A stretch of DNA of 64,000 bases from the NCBI GenBank assembly GCA_963826035.1, contig CAWGVZ010000010.1:682001-746000 (forward strand), written 5' to 3'. Positions 16,837 to 25,557 of this stretch are shown here, in pieces. Position 1 is the stretch's first letter. Each line of letters begins with the position of its first letter. Position numbers and translations under genes: made by a program. Source of the stretch: Actinophytocola sp963826035 (lineage in GTDB: Bacteria; Actinomycetota; Actinomycetes; Mycobacteriales; Pseudonocardiaceae). Below the pieces are notes generated by a model. The model saw only the letters and a program-made list of their open reading frames with translations, made no database searches and was not told the DNA's origin.

Positions 16837-18087
16837 TCAGCGGCGGGAGCCCCACAGCAGCAGCGTCGAGGTCGCGCGCGCCACCGACGCACCGCCGCTC
16901 GCCAGTCCGTGGATGGGCGCCGAGGACAGCAGCCGGCCGTCGACCGCGTAGCCGGCGTCGACCAGTGCGTCCCTGGCCGGGCCGACGCTACCAAACTCGT
17001 TGATCTCGATCACGATGCGGCTCGCCCCCACGCCCGCGCAGCACCGCACCACGTCGCCGCGGGCGGTCGCCAGGAACACGGCGTCCGGCTGCGGCAGGTC
17101 GTACAGCACGTCGGGCATGGCGCCGTCGACGAGCCGGACGTCCACTCCGTAGCGACGCGCGTTGGCCACCAGCCGGACGTACAGGCCCGGGTCGTTCTCC
17201 ACGGCGACCACCGCCGCACCTAGCCGGCCGGCCTCGATGCCCATGGCTCCCGACCCGGCCGCCACGTCCCACAGCAGCGTGCCGGGCCGGGGGGCTAATC
17301 GGGCGAGCGCGAGCGCCCGCAGTTCCGGTGAGCTGCTCATGCCCTCGCGGTGGGCGAACGCCTCGGTCGGCAGCGCCCAGCCCTCCGCCGGCGGCACCGG
17401 GTCGCCGCCGGCCAGCCAGCCGTCGACGCCCACCAGGTCGAGGTCGGTCAGGCTCAGCACGATGTTGGGTGCGCGCCACGGTCTCGCGGCCGCCTCCGCG
17501 GGGTCTACAATGGACAGTTCTTCGGTCGCGCCGCCGACGTCCTCGAGCACCACGAGAGTGCGTCGCCAGCCGACGAGTTCGCGCCCCAACTCCGCCGGTC
17601 CGGCACCCGGCGCCGTCAGCACGGCGACCGCCGGCCGCGCCCGGCAAACGTTTACCGCGCGCCCGAACGCCGTGCCGTGCCCGCTGACCACCGTGATGTC
17701 GTCCCACGGCCGCTGGATCATCGCGGCCACGCGCTGCACACGCGACACGGCCGGCAGGCACTCGGTCGGCAACCGCCGTTCACGCAACGCCCGCAGCGCA
17801 TCGAAGTACCCGGGATCGCCGGACACCAGCACCACCGCGGGTTCGTCCGCGTTCACCGACTCGGCGAGCAGGTCGAGCGTCGAGTCGAACAGCTCGGCCG
17901 ACCGCGCGACCTCAACGGTTCGCGGTCCCCCGGCGCCGCCCGACGAGGCGGCACCGGGGGTGGTCGCGAGCCAACGATTGACCACCGAGCGTTCCCCGAC
18001 GACGAGCCGTGCCGTAGCCAGCACGGGCCCCGCGCCGGGCGGGAGCAACTGCCCGTCCAGACCAATCAGGGTCACTGTGGCCGTCAT
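16837..18087 (-). CDS. cobL: Precorrin-6Y C5,15-methyltransferase (decarboxylating), CobL type
   Basis: 416 residues, two fused modules. The N-terminal CbiE-like methyltransferase runs to about residue 215 (VTLIGLDGQLLPPGAG, LVSGDPGYFDALRAL). The C-terminal CbiT-like module has LLWDVAAGSGAMGIEAGRLG as SAM site and VENDPGLYVRLVANARRYG. It methylates C5 and C15 of precorrin-6Y and decarboxylates ring C in aerobic cobalamin synthesis. The liv operon lies upstream on the same strand, but 56 bases and function separate it. Confidence 0.9.
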   Translation of the reverse strand: MTATVTLIGLDGQLLPPGAGPVLATARLVVGERSVVNRWLATTPGAASSGGAGGPRTVEVARSAELFDSTLDLLAESVNADEPAVVLVSGDPGYFDALRALRERRLPTECLPAVSRVQRVAAMIQRPWDDITVVSGHGTAFGRAVNVCRARPAVAVLTAPGAGPAELGRELVGWRRTLVVLEDVGGATEELSIVDPAEAAARPWRAPNIVLSLTDLDLVGVDGWLAGGDPVPPAEGWALPTEAFAHREGMSSSPELRALALARLAPRPGTLLWDVAAGSGAMGIEAGRLGAAVVAVENDPGLYVRLVANARRYGVDVRLVDGAMPDVLYDLPQPDAVFLATARGDVVRCCAGVGASRIVIEINEFGSVGPARDALVDAGYAVDGRLLSSAPIHGLASGGASVARATSTLLLWGSRR

Positions 18088-18143
18088 GGGTCAATTCGAC
18101 CACGCCGCAAGGCCTGTCGGGGGGAAATATGGGACAACCACTA

Positions 18144-19418
18144 TCAGATATCAGCCTTCTCGAACTCGAACTTCCCGGCGGCGTCCGACGTGAAGTTGTA
18201 CTTGACGGTCTTCAACCCGAACGGCTTCGCCGGGTCCACGGCGAAGATCGTGCTGGAGCGCGGGGGGTTGCGGCTCTCGGCGGCGCCGTACTGGTAGTCG
18301 CCCGCGAGCCCGTCGAAGGTGACCTTGCCCAACTGGTTCGACGCCTCGAGAATGCCGACACGGGACAAATCGCCCAATTCCACCGCCTTCTCGAGCAACG
18401 CGGTCATCGCGCGCGCCTGGTTGTAGCCGAACGCGAAGTAGTAGTCCGGCTCCTGGTCAGGCGCGTACTCGGTCGCGGCGGCCACCATCTGCTTCATGCC
18501 GGGGACCGACTCGTCGCCCCACTCGGTGCCCTCGGAGACCATCAGCACCCGCTGCTGCATGTACGGCGCGACCGGCGACTGCGCGAGCGCACCGGTGTAG
18601 GCGGGCGACTGGCCGAACCACTGCGGCGCGTACTGTGCCTGTGCGGCCGTGCCCCAGATCTTGGCGGCGTCGCTCGGGGTGCCCACCAGGAACACCATCT
18701 CGCAGCCGGCGCCGGCGAGCGCGCCGATCTGGCCCACGTAGTTCTCCGTACCCACCTTGAACCGCTGGGTGTTGGCCACCTCGAAGCCGTACTCCTCGGC
18801 CGCGAAGTCGATGCCCTGCTGGCCGGCCTCGCCGTACACGTCGTCCTGGATCATCGTGCACATCACGGAATCCGTGGAGCCGCCGCCATCGGACAGGTAG
18901 TAGTCCATGGCGTTGATCGCCTGGATCTGGTAGGGCGCGCCGACCGGCAGCAGGTTCTCCTCCCGCACCCACAACGCGTCGAGCGACGCCGGCGCGGCCA
19001 TGACCTTGTCGGTGCGCAGCTGCGGCAGCACGGCCAGAGTCGGTGCGGTACCGAGGATCTGGGTGAACGCGACCACGTCACCCTTGATCTTGTTGTACTG
19101 CTGCACCGCGACGTCCGCCTGGTACTGCGTGTCCTCCTGCACCAGCTCGACCTTGTACTTGCCGCCGATGCCGCCCTTCGCGTTGAGGGCCTCGAAGAAC
19201 ACCTCGTTGCCGGCGGTCAGCGGCTGCCCGATGACCGCGACCGTGCCGGTCAACGGCGTCAGCACGCCCAGTTTGATGGTCTCACCGTCGAATCCGACGG
19301 TGTTGCCCGGCTCGCCGGCCGCTCCGCCACTCGACTCGTCGTCCTCCCCCGCACCACCACAGGCCGTGACGGCCAGCATGAGGCCCAGTGCCAAAGCGGC
19401 ACCCTTGATCGCCCGCAT
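18144..19418 (-). CDS. Branched-chain-type ABC transporter, substrate-binding lipoprotein
   Basis: 424 residues from ATG 19418 with a perfect AGGAGG. Signal peptide with lipobox LAVTACGG, so lipid-anchored outside the membrane. Periplasmic-binding fold of the LivJ type: VGFDGETIKLGVLTPLTG, then VIGQPLTAGNEVFFEALNAKG, QADVAVQQYNKI, and a later CEMVFLVGTPSDAAKIW. It is the last gene of the liv operon. The ligand could be a branched-chain amino acid, but the fadD gene in this operon suggests an acid that becomes a CoA thioester. Confidence 0.9.
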   Translation of the reverse strand: MRAIKGAALALGLMLAVTACGGAGEDDESSGGAAGEPGNTVGFDGETIKLGVLTPLTGTVAVIGQPLTAGNEVFFEALNAKGGIGGKYKVELVQEDTQYQADVAVQQYNKIKGDVVAFTQILGTAPTLAVLPQLRTDKVMAAPASLDALWVREENLLPVGAPYQIQAINAMDYYLSDGGGSTDSVMCTMIQDDVYGEAGQQGIDFAAEEYGFEVANTQRFKVGTENYVGQIGALAGAGCEMVFLVGTPSDAAKIWGTAAQAQYAPQWFGQSPAYTGALAQSPVAPYMQQRVLMVSEGTEWGDESVPGMKQMVAAATEYAPDQEPDYYFAFGYNQARAMTALLEKAVELGDLSRVGILEASNQLGKVTFDGLAGDYQYGAAESRNPPRSSTIFAVDPAKPFGLKTVKYNFTSDAAGKFEFEKADI

Positions 19419-19426
19419 GACGCCTC

Positions 19427-20521
19427 CTAATACGAGAATGGCCAGGCCTTGAAGTAGGCCTTGACCCGGAACCAGATCCCGGCGAGCCCACGTGGCTCGA
19501 AGACCAGGAACAACACGATCAGCAGGCCGAAAATGGCCTGGTTGAGGGCGAATACACTGATGAAGCCGTCCCCGCCGGCCTCTGTGGACACTCCAGGGAT
19601 GGCCGAGGAGTACTCGTCGATCAGCGCGGGAAGCGCACCGACGAAGACGGCGCCGAGGATCGAGCCGAAGATCGTGCCGAGCCCGCCGACGATGATGATC
19701 GCGATGTACTGGATCGACAGGAGCAGCGTCCACTCGTCCGGGCTGATGTGTTGCTGGTAGGCGCCGAACAGGGCGCCGGCCATCGACGCGATCGCGCTCG
19801 ACACCATGAACGCGCCGATCTTGTAGCGGCCCGCGCGGACGCCGATCACCTCGGCTGCCTGATCGTGGTCGCGGACCGCGCGCAGTGCCCGGCCCGGCCG
19901 CGTGCGGACCAGGTTCTTCGCCAGCAGCGCCACGATGGCTACCAGCGCCCACACGAGCCAGAACCAGCCCTGGTTGCGGGAGTAGTTCTCGCCCGCGATC
20001 TCCAGCGCGCCGAGGTCGACCGGGCCGAGTTCGGCCTGCGCGCCGACCGCCGTGCCGTTGTTGCCGCCGGTCACGTCACGCAGGTTGCGCCACAGATGCT
20101 CGCCGATGAAGACCAGCCCGAGCGTCACGATGGCCAGGTAGTGACCGCGCAGCCGCAGCGTGAACGGGCCGATGATGCCGCCGAGCACCGCGCCGATCGC
20201 GGCGGATGCCAGTAGCCACAACGGAAGCGGCAGTCCCGCGTCGCCGCCGACGATCGCCGCGCAGTAGGCGCCCGCGCCGATGAAGAACGCGTGACCGAGC
20301 GAGATCTGTCCACAGTAGCCGGTCAGCAGGTTGAGCCCGATCGCGCCGATCGCCGTGATGCCGGAGTAGATCAGCACGGACAGCCAGAAGTCGTCCTGCA
20401 CCACGGTCGGCAGCACCAGCAGGACCGCGAGCATGACGCCGAGGCCGGCCTTCGCCATGGGCGAGCCGAACAGGCGGAGATCCTGGGCGTAGTGGCGGAC
20501 GAGGTTGCGGTGGGGCTTCAT
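19427..20521 (-). CDS. Branched-chain-type ABC transporter permease (LivM-like)
   Basis: 364 residues from ATG 20521, overlapping the livH stop by ATGA. About nine to ten transmembrane helices and the LivM hallmark LNLLTGYCGQISLGHAFFIG. The EAA-like cytoplasmic loop TRPGRALRAVRDHDQAAEVIG contacts the ATPases. It pairs with the LivH-like permease to form the channel. The next gene (substrate-binding protein) starts eight bases after its stop. Confidence 0.92.
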   Translation of the reverse strand: MKPHRNLVRHYAQDLRLFGSPMAKAGLGVMLAVLLVLPTVVQDDFWLSVLIYSGITAIGAIGLNLLTGYCGQISLGHAFFIGAGAYCAAIVGGDAGLPLPLWLLASAAIGAVLGGIIGPFTLRLRGHYLAIVTLGLVFIGEHLWRNLRDVTGGNNGTAVGAQAELGPVDLGALEIAGENYSRNQGWFWLVWALVAIVALLAKNLVRTRPGRALRAVRDHDQAAEVIGVRAGRYKIGAFMVSSAIASMAGALFGAYQQHISPDEWTLLLSIQYIAIIIVGGLGTIFGSILGAVFVGALPALIDEYSSAIPGVSTEAGGDGFISVFALNQAIFGLLIVLFLVFEPRGLAGIWFRVKAYFKAWPFSY

Positions 20522-21414
20522 ATCCGCCGCACCTCCTTGGTGCCGAGTAGGCCGTATGGTCGGATGAGCAGGATCACGATCATGAGCAGGTAGGGCACGA
20601 TGACCGACACGTTCGAGCCGGCCCACGAGAACAGTTGGTCCTGGTAGCCACGGGTGAGCGCCTCGGCCAGGCCGATGATCAGCCCGCCGAGGACGGCGCC
20701 GGCCGGCGAGTCGAGGCCGCCGAGGATCATGGCGGGGAACGCGGCGAGCGCGATGAACCCGATCGACGGGGACAACCCGCCGGGCCCGGCGGCGAGCGTG
20801 ATCCCGGCGAGCGCGGCGAGCGCCGCGGCGATGGCCCACGACACGGCGTACACCCGGCGGGCGCTGATGCCCTGCGCCAGCGCGGCTTCCGGGTCGAATG
20901 CCGTGGCGCGCATGGCCAGACCGAACGACGTGTACCGGAAGAAGAGAAAGAACGCGGTGACCACGGCGGCGGTCAGCCCGATGGTCCAGAGGTCGCGCAC
21001 GCCGAGCACCAGCCCGCCGGCCTCGACCGTCTGGATGTTCCAGGGGTTCTTCACCGGGAGGTTGTCGAAGCCCCAGATCGCGGTGATCAACGGCTCGATG
21101 ACGAACAACAACCCGATGGTGATCATGATGACGGCGAACGGCGGTTGGCCGACCATTCGCCGCAGCACCAACCTTTCCACGCTGGCCCCGACCACGGCGG
21201 CAGCGAGACAGGCAAGCACGATGGCAACAGCGAACGCGACGGCCAGGTTGTTGGAAAACGTGTACCCGAGGTAGGCCCCGAGCGCGAGCAACCCACCCTG
21301 CGCGAAGTTGATCACGCCGGTGGACTTGTAGATGACCACGAACCCCAGCGCCACGAGCGCGTAGGTGGACCCGAGGGCCAGCCCGGCGAAAACGTTGGTG
21401 AGAAAGGCACTCAC
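20518..21414 (-). CDS. Branched-chain-type ABC transporter permease (LivH-like)
   Basis: 298 residues from GTG 21414. About eight transmembrane helices; LivH features GSTYALVALGFVVIYKSTGV and NFAQGGLLALGAYLGY, and the loop FGLAMRATAFDPEAALAQGI. The start overlaps the stop of the Ala/Gly/Pro repeat ORF by four bases (GTGA), and its stop overlaps livM by four bases, so the operon is translationally chained. Confidence 0.92.
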   Translation of the reverse strand: MSAFLTNVFAGLALGSTYALVALGFVVIYKSTGVINFAQGGLLALGAYLGYTFSNNLAVAFAVAIVLACLAAAVVGASVERLVLRRMVGQPPFAVIMITIGLLFVIEPLITAIWGFDNLPVKNPWNIQTVEAGGLVLGVRDLWTIGLTAAVVTAFFLFFRYTSFGLAMRATAFDPEAALAQGISARRVYAVSWAIAAALAALAGITLAAGPGGLSPSIGFIALAAFPAMILGGLDSPAGAVLGGLIIGLAEALTRGYQDQLFSWAGSNVSVIVPYLLMIVILLIRPYGLLGTKEVRRI

Positions 21415-21971
21415 GGCAGCACCCCCGGATTGTCCACAACCGCGAGGTTGTCCACAGCGACCCCCGGATGAAGATCAACTGTCGGTGGGCGCTGGTAGAC
21501 TGGATGCAGGGCCGCCCCCGGGACAGGGTGGGGGCTGCACCGCGCGCGCGAGCCGCTGCGAGCAGGTTCCTTGACGGCGGATCTGCCCTCCGCGAGTTCG
21601 GAGACGGCAGGTTCGGAGACAGCGAGCCCAGCCACTGCCTGCCCAACGGTCGCGGATCCAGACACCGCAGGTCCGGCGACCGCAGGTCCAGCCATCGCAG
21701 GCTTCAGCACCCCAAGCCCAGCCACTGCCGGCCCCATAGCCACAGACCCAGACACCGCAGATTCGGAGACCACCGGTCCAGCGATCGCGAGCCCAGCCAT
21801 CGCGAGTCCAGCCGTCACCTGTCCAGCGGACGCGGACCCAGTCATCGCGAGCGCAACCACCGCGGGCCCAGCCACCTCGGGCCCAGCCACCTCGGGCCTG
21901 GCGATCGCGGGCGCAACCATCGCGGGTCCAACCACCGCAGATCCGATCACGCGTTCTGTCGCCGTCGTCAT
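21411..21971 (-). CDS. Low-complexity protein of about 26 pentapeptides (VAGPA-like), coupled within the liv operon
   Basis: 186 residues. Residues ~8-137 are a run of five-residue repeats with consensus Val-Ala-Gly-Pro-Ala (for example VAGPEVAGPAVV, MAGPAVAGPAVSG). A non-repetitive basic/Pro-rich tail contains CSPHPVPGAALHPVYQRPP. The ATG at 21971 overlaps the fadD stop (ATGA) and the TGA at 21411 overlaps the livH start (GTGA). Such exact coupling on both sides argues for real translation. The repeat is 15 bp at DNA level. No family recognised; not the A(D/N)Lxx pentapeptide fold. It could also be a repeat expansion in a former spacer. Confidence 0.5.
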   Translation of the reverse strand: MTTATERVIGSAVVGPAMVAPAIARPEVAGPEVAGPAVVALAMTGSASAGQVTAGLAMAGLAIAGPVVSESAVSGSVAMGPAVAGLGVLKPAMAGPAVAGPAVSGSATVGQAVAGLAVSEPAVSELAEGRSAVKEPARSGSRARCSPHPVPGAALHPVYQRPPTVDLHPGVAVDNLAVVDNPGVLP

Positions 21972-23773
21972 CGGTACATCGCCTCTATCTCGGTGGCGAA
22001 GCGGTCCGCCATGGCGCGGCGTTTGACCTTCTGGGTGGCGGTCAGCTCCCCGTCCTCGTGGTCCAACTCCTTGCCGATCAGCGTGAAGCGCTTGATCGTC
22101 TCGACCTGGGCGAACGCCCGGTTCGCCTCCTGCACCACGCCGTCGATCAGCTTCACCACCTCGTCCTTTGTAGACAGATCCGCGTACGTCGTGTACGCCA
22201 GCCCGCGCCGGGACGCCCAGTTGCCGACCGTCTCCAGCTCTATGCCGATCAGCGCGGTCAGGTACTTCCGTCGGTCGCCGATCACCACCGCCTCCCGCAC
22301 GTACGGCGACACCTTCAGCTGGTTCTCGATCTCCGACGGCGAGATGTTCTTGCCACCGGCGGTGATGATGATGTCCTTCTTGCGGTCGGTGATCCGCAGG
22401 AAACCGTCGTCGTCCAGTTCGCCGACGTCACCCGTGTGCAGCCACCCGTCGGCGTCGACCGTCTCCGCCGTGGCCGCCGGGTTGCCCAGATAGCCCTGGA
22501 ACACGCCTGCCGAGCGGGTGAGGATCTCGCCGTCCTCGGCGATGCGCACCTCCACCTCGGGCAGCGCGACGCCCACCGAGCCGAGCCGGATGTCGCCGAT
22601 CGGGGTCAGCGTGCAGATCGCCGTGTTCTCCGTCTGCCCGTACCCCTCCCGCACCGGGATCCCGATGGCCCACAGGAACTCCAGCACCTGCGGCGCGATC
22701 GGCGCCGCACCGCTGACCGGCACGCGCACCCGCGCCATCCCGAGCTTCTCCCGCAGCGCCCGGAACACGAGCAGCTCGCACAGCGCCACCACCAGCCGGT
22801 CACCGACCGTGGTAGCAGCGCTCATCCGGCGCGGCGCGATCCGCCTGCCCTGACGCAGACACGTCCGGTACAGCAGCCGCTTCAACCGCGACGCGTCGCC
22901 CATCCGGATCTCCACAGTGGCCAGCATCTTCTCCCACACCCGTGGCACACCAAGAAAAACGGTCGGCTGGACGTCCCGCAGATCGTTGGCGAACGACGGG
23001 CCACCTTCGCCGAAGTTGACCACCAGCCCGGCCCACACGCCGTCGATCACGGAGATCAGCCGTTCGGCCACGTGACACAGTGGCAGGTAGCTCAGCACCT
23101 CGTCCCCGCGGTTCGCACCGAGCGCGGCCACGAACGTCCGGCCGGCGGCCACCAGGTTCGTGTGCGAGATCATCGCGCCCTTCGGCGGACCCGTGGTGCC
23201 GGACGTGTACACGAGGATGGCCGTCGACTCCGGGTCGAGCGCCTCGACCGCCTCCGAATACGCGGCGAGGGAATCCGCTGCACCGCGCCGTTCCAGCTCC
23301 TCGAACGTGAGCACGCCCGGCAGGTCGGACAGGCGCAGCCCCCGCGGATCCATCACCACGATGTGGCGCAGCAGCGGCAGTTCCGCCCGCACGGCGAGCG
23401 CCTTGTCCAGCTGCTCCTCATCCTCGGCGATCAGCACCTCGGCCTCGCTGTGCGCCAGCAGGTACTCGACCTCCGCGGCGGGCGAGGTCGGGTAGACACC
23501 GACGGCGCACGCGCCCAGCCCCTGCGCCGCCAGGTCGGCGATCACCCACTCCGGCCGGTTCTCCGCGTGGATCGCCACCCGCGAGCCGGGCACGACGCCG
23601 AGCGAGCGAAGGCCGGCGGCCACGGCCGCCACCCGCCGTGCGTACCGCGCCCACGTCCACTCGCGCCACACACCCCGGTGCTTCTCGCGGATCGCGACGT
23701 CGTCCGCGCGGTCGCGCGCGTGCTCCAACAGCCGGGCGGCCAGCGTGACCGTGCGCTGAGCAACAGCTGTCAT
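21968..23773 (-). CDS. Long-chain-type fatty acyl-CoA synthetase (AMP-forming)
   Basis: 601 residues, ANL superfamily of the FadD15 type. AMP-binding P-loop ILVYTSGTTGPPKGAMISH near residue 185, the YGQTENTAICTL motif, and the hinge region LHTGDVGELDDDGFLRITDRKK. A catalytic Lys is in the C-terminal lid, seen in LTATQKVKRR. It activates an acid to acyl-AMP and then acyl-CoA. It sits between LivG and the permeases with ATGA overlaps, which suggests that the transporter imports the acid this enzyme activates (inference). Confidence 0.92.
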   Translation of the reverse strand: MTAVAQRTVTLAARLLEHARDRADDVAIREKHRGVWREWTWARYARRVAAVAAGLRSLGVVPGSRVAIHAENRPEWVIADLAAQGLGACAVGVYPTSPAAEVEYLLAHSEAEVLIAEDEEQLDKALAVRAELPLLRHIVVMDPRGLRLSDLPGVLTFEELERRGAADSLAAYSEAVEALDPESTAILVYTSGTTGPPKGAMISHTNLVAAGRTFVAALGANRGDEVLSYLPLCHVAERLISVIDGVWAGLVVNFGEGGPSFANDLRDVQPTVFLGVPRVWEKMLATVEIRMGDASRLKRLLYRTCLRQGRRIAPRRMSAATTVGDRLVVALCELLVFRALREKLGMARVRVPVSGAAPIAPQVLEFLWAIGIPVREGYGQTENTAICTLTPIGDIRLGSVGVALPEVEVRIAEDGEILTRSAGVFQGYLGNPAATAETVDADGWLHTGDVGELDDDGFLRITDRKKDIIITAGGKNISPSEIENQLKVSPYVREAVVIGDRRKYLTALIGIELETVGNWASRRGLAYTTYADLSTKDEVVKLIDGVVQEANRAFAQVETIKRFTLIGKELDHEDGELTATQKVKRRAMADRFATEIEAMYR

Positions 23774-24591
23774 GACCCACCGCCCAGGTAGGCCTCGATC
23801 ACCTTCGGGTCACGCTGGATCTGCTCGGGCGGCCCGGTCGCGATCGGCACGCCGAAGTCCAGCGCCAGTACCCGGTCAGCCAGGTCCATCACCAGCCGCG
23901 TGTCGTGCTCCACGAGGATCATCGCGAGGTCCAGCTCGCGGCGAACCTCCACCAGGTAGCGCGCCATGTCCTCCGTCTCCTCGACGTTCATGCCGGCGAC
24001 CGGCTCGTCGAGCAGCAGCAGCGTCGGGTTCATGGCGAGCGCGCGACCCAACTCGGCGCGCTTCGCCACGCCGTAGGGCAGCAGGCCGGCGGGCGTGCGC
24101 CGGTACGGCTCCAGTTCCAACAGCTCGACGATCTCCTCGACCGCCGCGCGGTGGCTGATCTCCTCGCGTTTCGCCCGGCCCCACCAGACCATCCCGGCGA
24201 GCATGCCCGTGCGCATCAGGTGGTGCCGGCCGAGCATCAGGTTCTCGATGAGCGTGAGCTGTTCGAACAGGCCGAGGTTCTGGAACGTCCTGGCCACTCC
24301 CATGGCGGCGATCGCGGCCGGCGACCGGCCGGTGATCCGCTTGCCGGCCAACGTGATCGTCCCCCGCTGCGGCCGGTACACCCCGTTGAGGCAGTTGAAG
24401 ATGGACGTCTTGCCGGCGCCGTTCGGGCCGATCACGGCGAACAGCTCACCACGGCCGACCGTGAAGCTGACGCCGTTCAACGCGGTCACGCCGCCGAACC
24501 GAAGGGTCAGCTCGGACACCTCGAGCAGCGGCGCGGGCGTCGGCACTCGCGCTTCCTGGTCCTCCTGGGCCGCGGCGGTCACGCGCTCCAT
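23770..24591 (-). CDS. Branched-chain-type ABC transporter ATP-binding protein (LivG-like)
   Basis: 273 residues. Walker A GPNGAGKTS around residue 55, Q-loop in GVARTFQNLGLFEQL, signature region LLPYGVAKRAELGRALAMNP (a variant of LSGGQ, as often in LivG), Walker B LLLLDEPVAGM, and H-loop LVEHDTRLV. It has the LivG-type C-terminus GVPIATGPPEQIQRDPKVIEAYLG. Start ATG 24591 overlaps livF by 13 bases; stop overlaps fadD by ATGA. Confidence 0.93.
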   Translation of the reverse strand: MERVTAAAQEDQEARVPTPAPLLEVSELTLRFGGVTALNGVSFTVGRGELFAVIGPNGAGKTSIFNCLNGVYRPQRGTITLAGKRITGRSPAAIAAMGVARTFQNLGLFEQLTLIENLMLGRHHLMRTGMLAGMVWWGRAKREEISHRAAVEEIVELLELEPYRRTPAGLLPYGVAKRAELGRALAMNPTLLLLDEPVAGMNVEETEDMARYLVEVRRELDLAMILVEHDTRLVMDLADRVLALDFGVPIATGPPEQIQRDPKVIEAYLGGGS

Positions 24592-25388
24592 CGCTTCTTC
24601 CTCCGGTAGCTCTTGACGTCGGCGAAAGATCGCCTGCCTGAGACGTCGGAACTGTCCGGTGTGGACCCCAGGTAGAACTCGCGGATGTCCTCGTCGTCGA
24701 GCAGATCACTTGCCAAGCCGTCGCGGACGACCTTGCCGACCTCCATCACGTAGCCGAACCGCGCGATGGACAGCGCCATCACCGCGTTCTGCTCGACCAG
24801 CAGCACGCTCGTGCCCTGCTCGTTGATCTGCACGACGATCTCGCGGACCTGCTCGACCAGCTTGGGCGCAAGACCGAGGGATGGTTCGTCGAGGAGCAAC
24901 AGCCGCGGCCGGGCCATCAGCGCGCGGCCGATGGCGAGCATCTGCTGTTCGCCGCCGGACAGGTAACCGGCGGTCGACCGGCGCCGCTCGGCCAGCACGG
25001 GGAACAGGTCGAACACCCGGGAGACCGACTCGCGGTACTCGGCGCGCCTGCGGGTGTGGGCGCCGGCCTTCAGGTTCTCCTCGACGGACATCTCCGCGAA
25101 GATCCGCCGGCCCTCCATCACTTGCGCGACGCCGTTGCGCACCACGTCGGCCGGGTCGGCCGAGGTGAGGTCGGTGCCCGCCACCTGCACGGACCCCTTG
25201 GTGATCTTGCCGCGGTGAGCGATCAGCAGGCCGGTGACCGCCCGTAGCAGCGTCGTCTTGCCGGCGCCGTTCGCGCCGAGCAGGGCCACGATCGAGCCGT
25301 CGGGCACCTCCAGGGAGAGGCCCCGCAGCACGAGCACCACGTCGTCATAGACGACCTCGAGGTTGTTCACGGACAAGATCGCTGACAT
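24579..25388 (-). CDS. Branched-chain-type ABC transporter ATP-binding protein (LivF-like)
   Basis: 269 residues from ATG 25388 (MSAILSVNNLEVVYDDV). Walker A GANGAGKTTLL, Q-loop NGVAQVMEGRRIFAEMSV, signature YLSGGEQQMLAIGRAL, Walker B LLLLDEPSLGLAPK, and LLVEQNAVMAL as H-loop region. First gene of the operon; the 169 bases between it and the divergent BioF-like gene should carry the operon promoter. A basic C-terminal tail (SYRRKKRWSA) follows the usual end of LivF. Confidence 0.93.
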   Translation of the reverse strand: MSAILSVNNLEVVYDDVVLVLRGLSLEVPDGSIVALLGANGAGKTTLLRAVTGLLIAHRGKITKGSVQVAGTDLTSADPADVVRNGVAQVMEGRRIFAEMSVEENLKAGAHTRRRAEYRESVSRVFDLFPVLAERRRSTAGYLSGGEQQMLAIGRALMARPRLLLLDEPSLGLAPKLVEQVREIVVQINEQGTSVLLVEQNAVMALSIARFGYVMEVGKVVRDGLASDLLDDEDIREFYLGSTPDSSDVSGRRSFADVKSYRRKKRWSA

Positions 25389-25557
25389 GGCCGCTCCGCA
25401 CTGAGCCGGTTGCCGTCCGAACGTGACCCCGATCACGTCAGATACGGACGGTAACCGCTGTCCGGGGGGTGGGCAAGGATCATGCCGAGACCGTTACCCG
25501 TGGGTAGCCGGGTGGCCTTGAGCTGACCACGAAGGCGCGAATGTCAGACTCGTCGAC

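Noticed and set aside
13947..18087. Cobalamin riboswitch near cobA or cobL
   Set aside because: No B12-box-like conserved sequence was found in the upstream gaps of cobA, cobL or cobQ.
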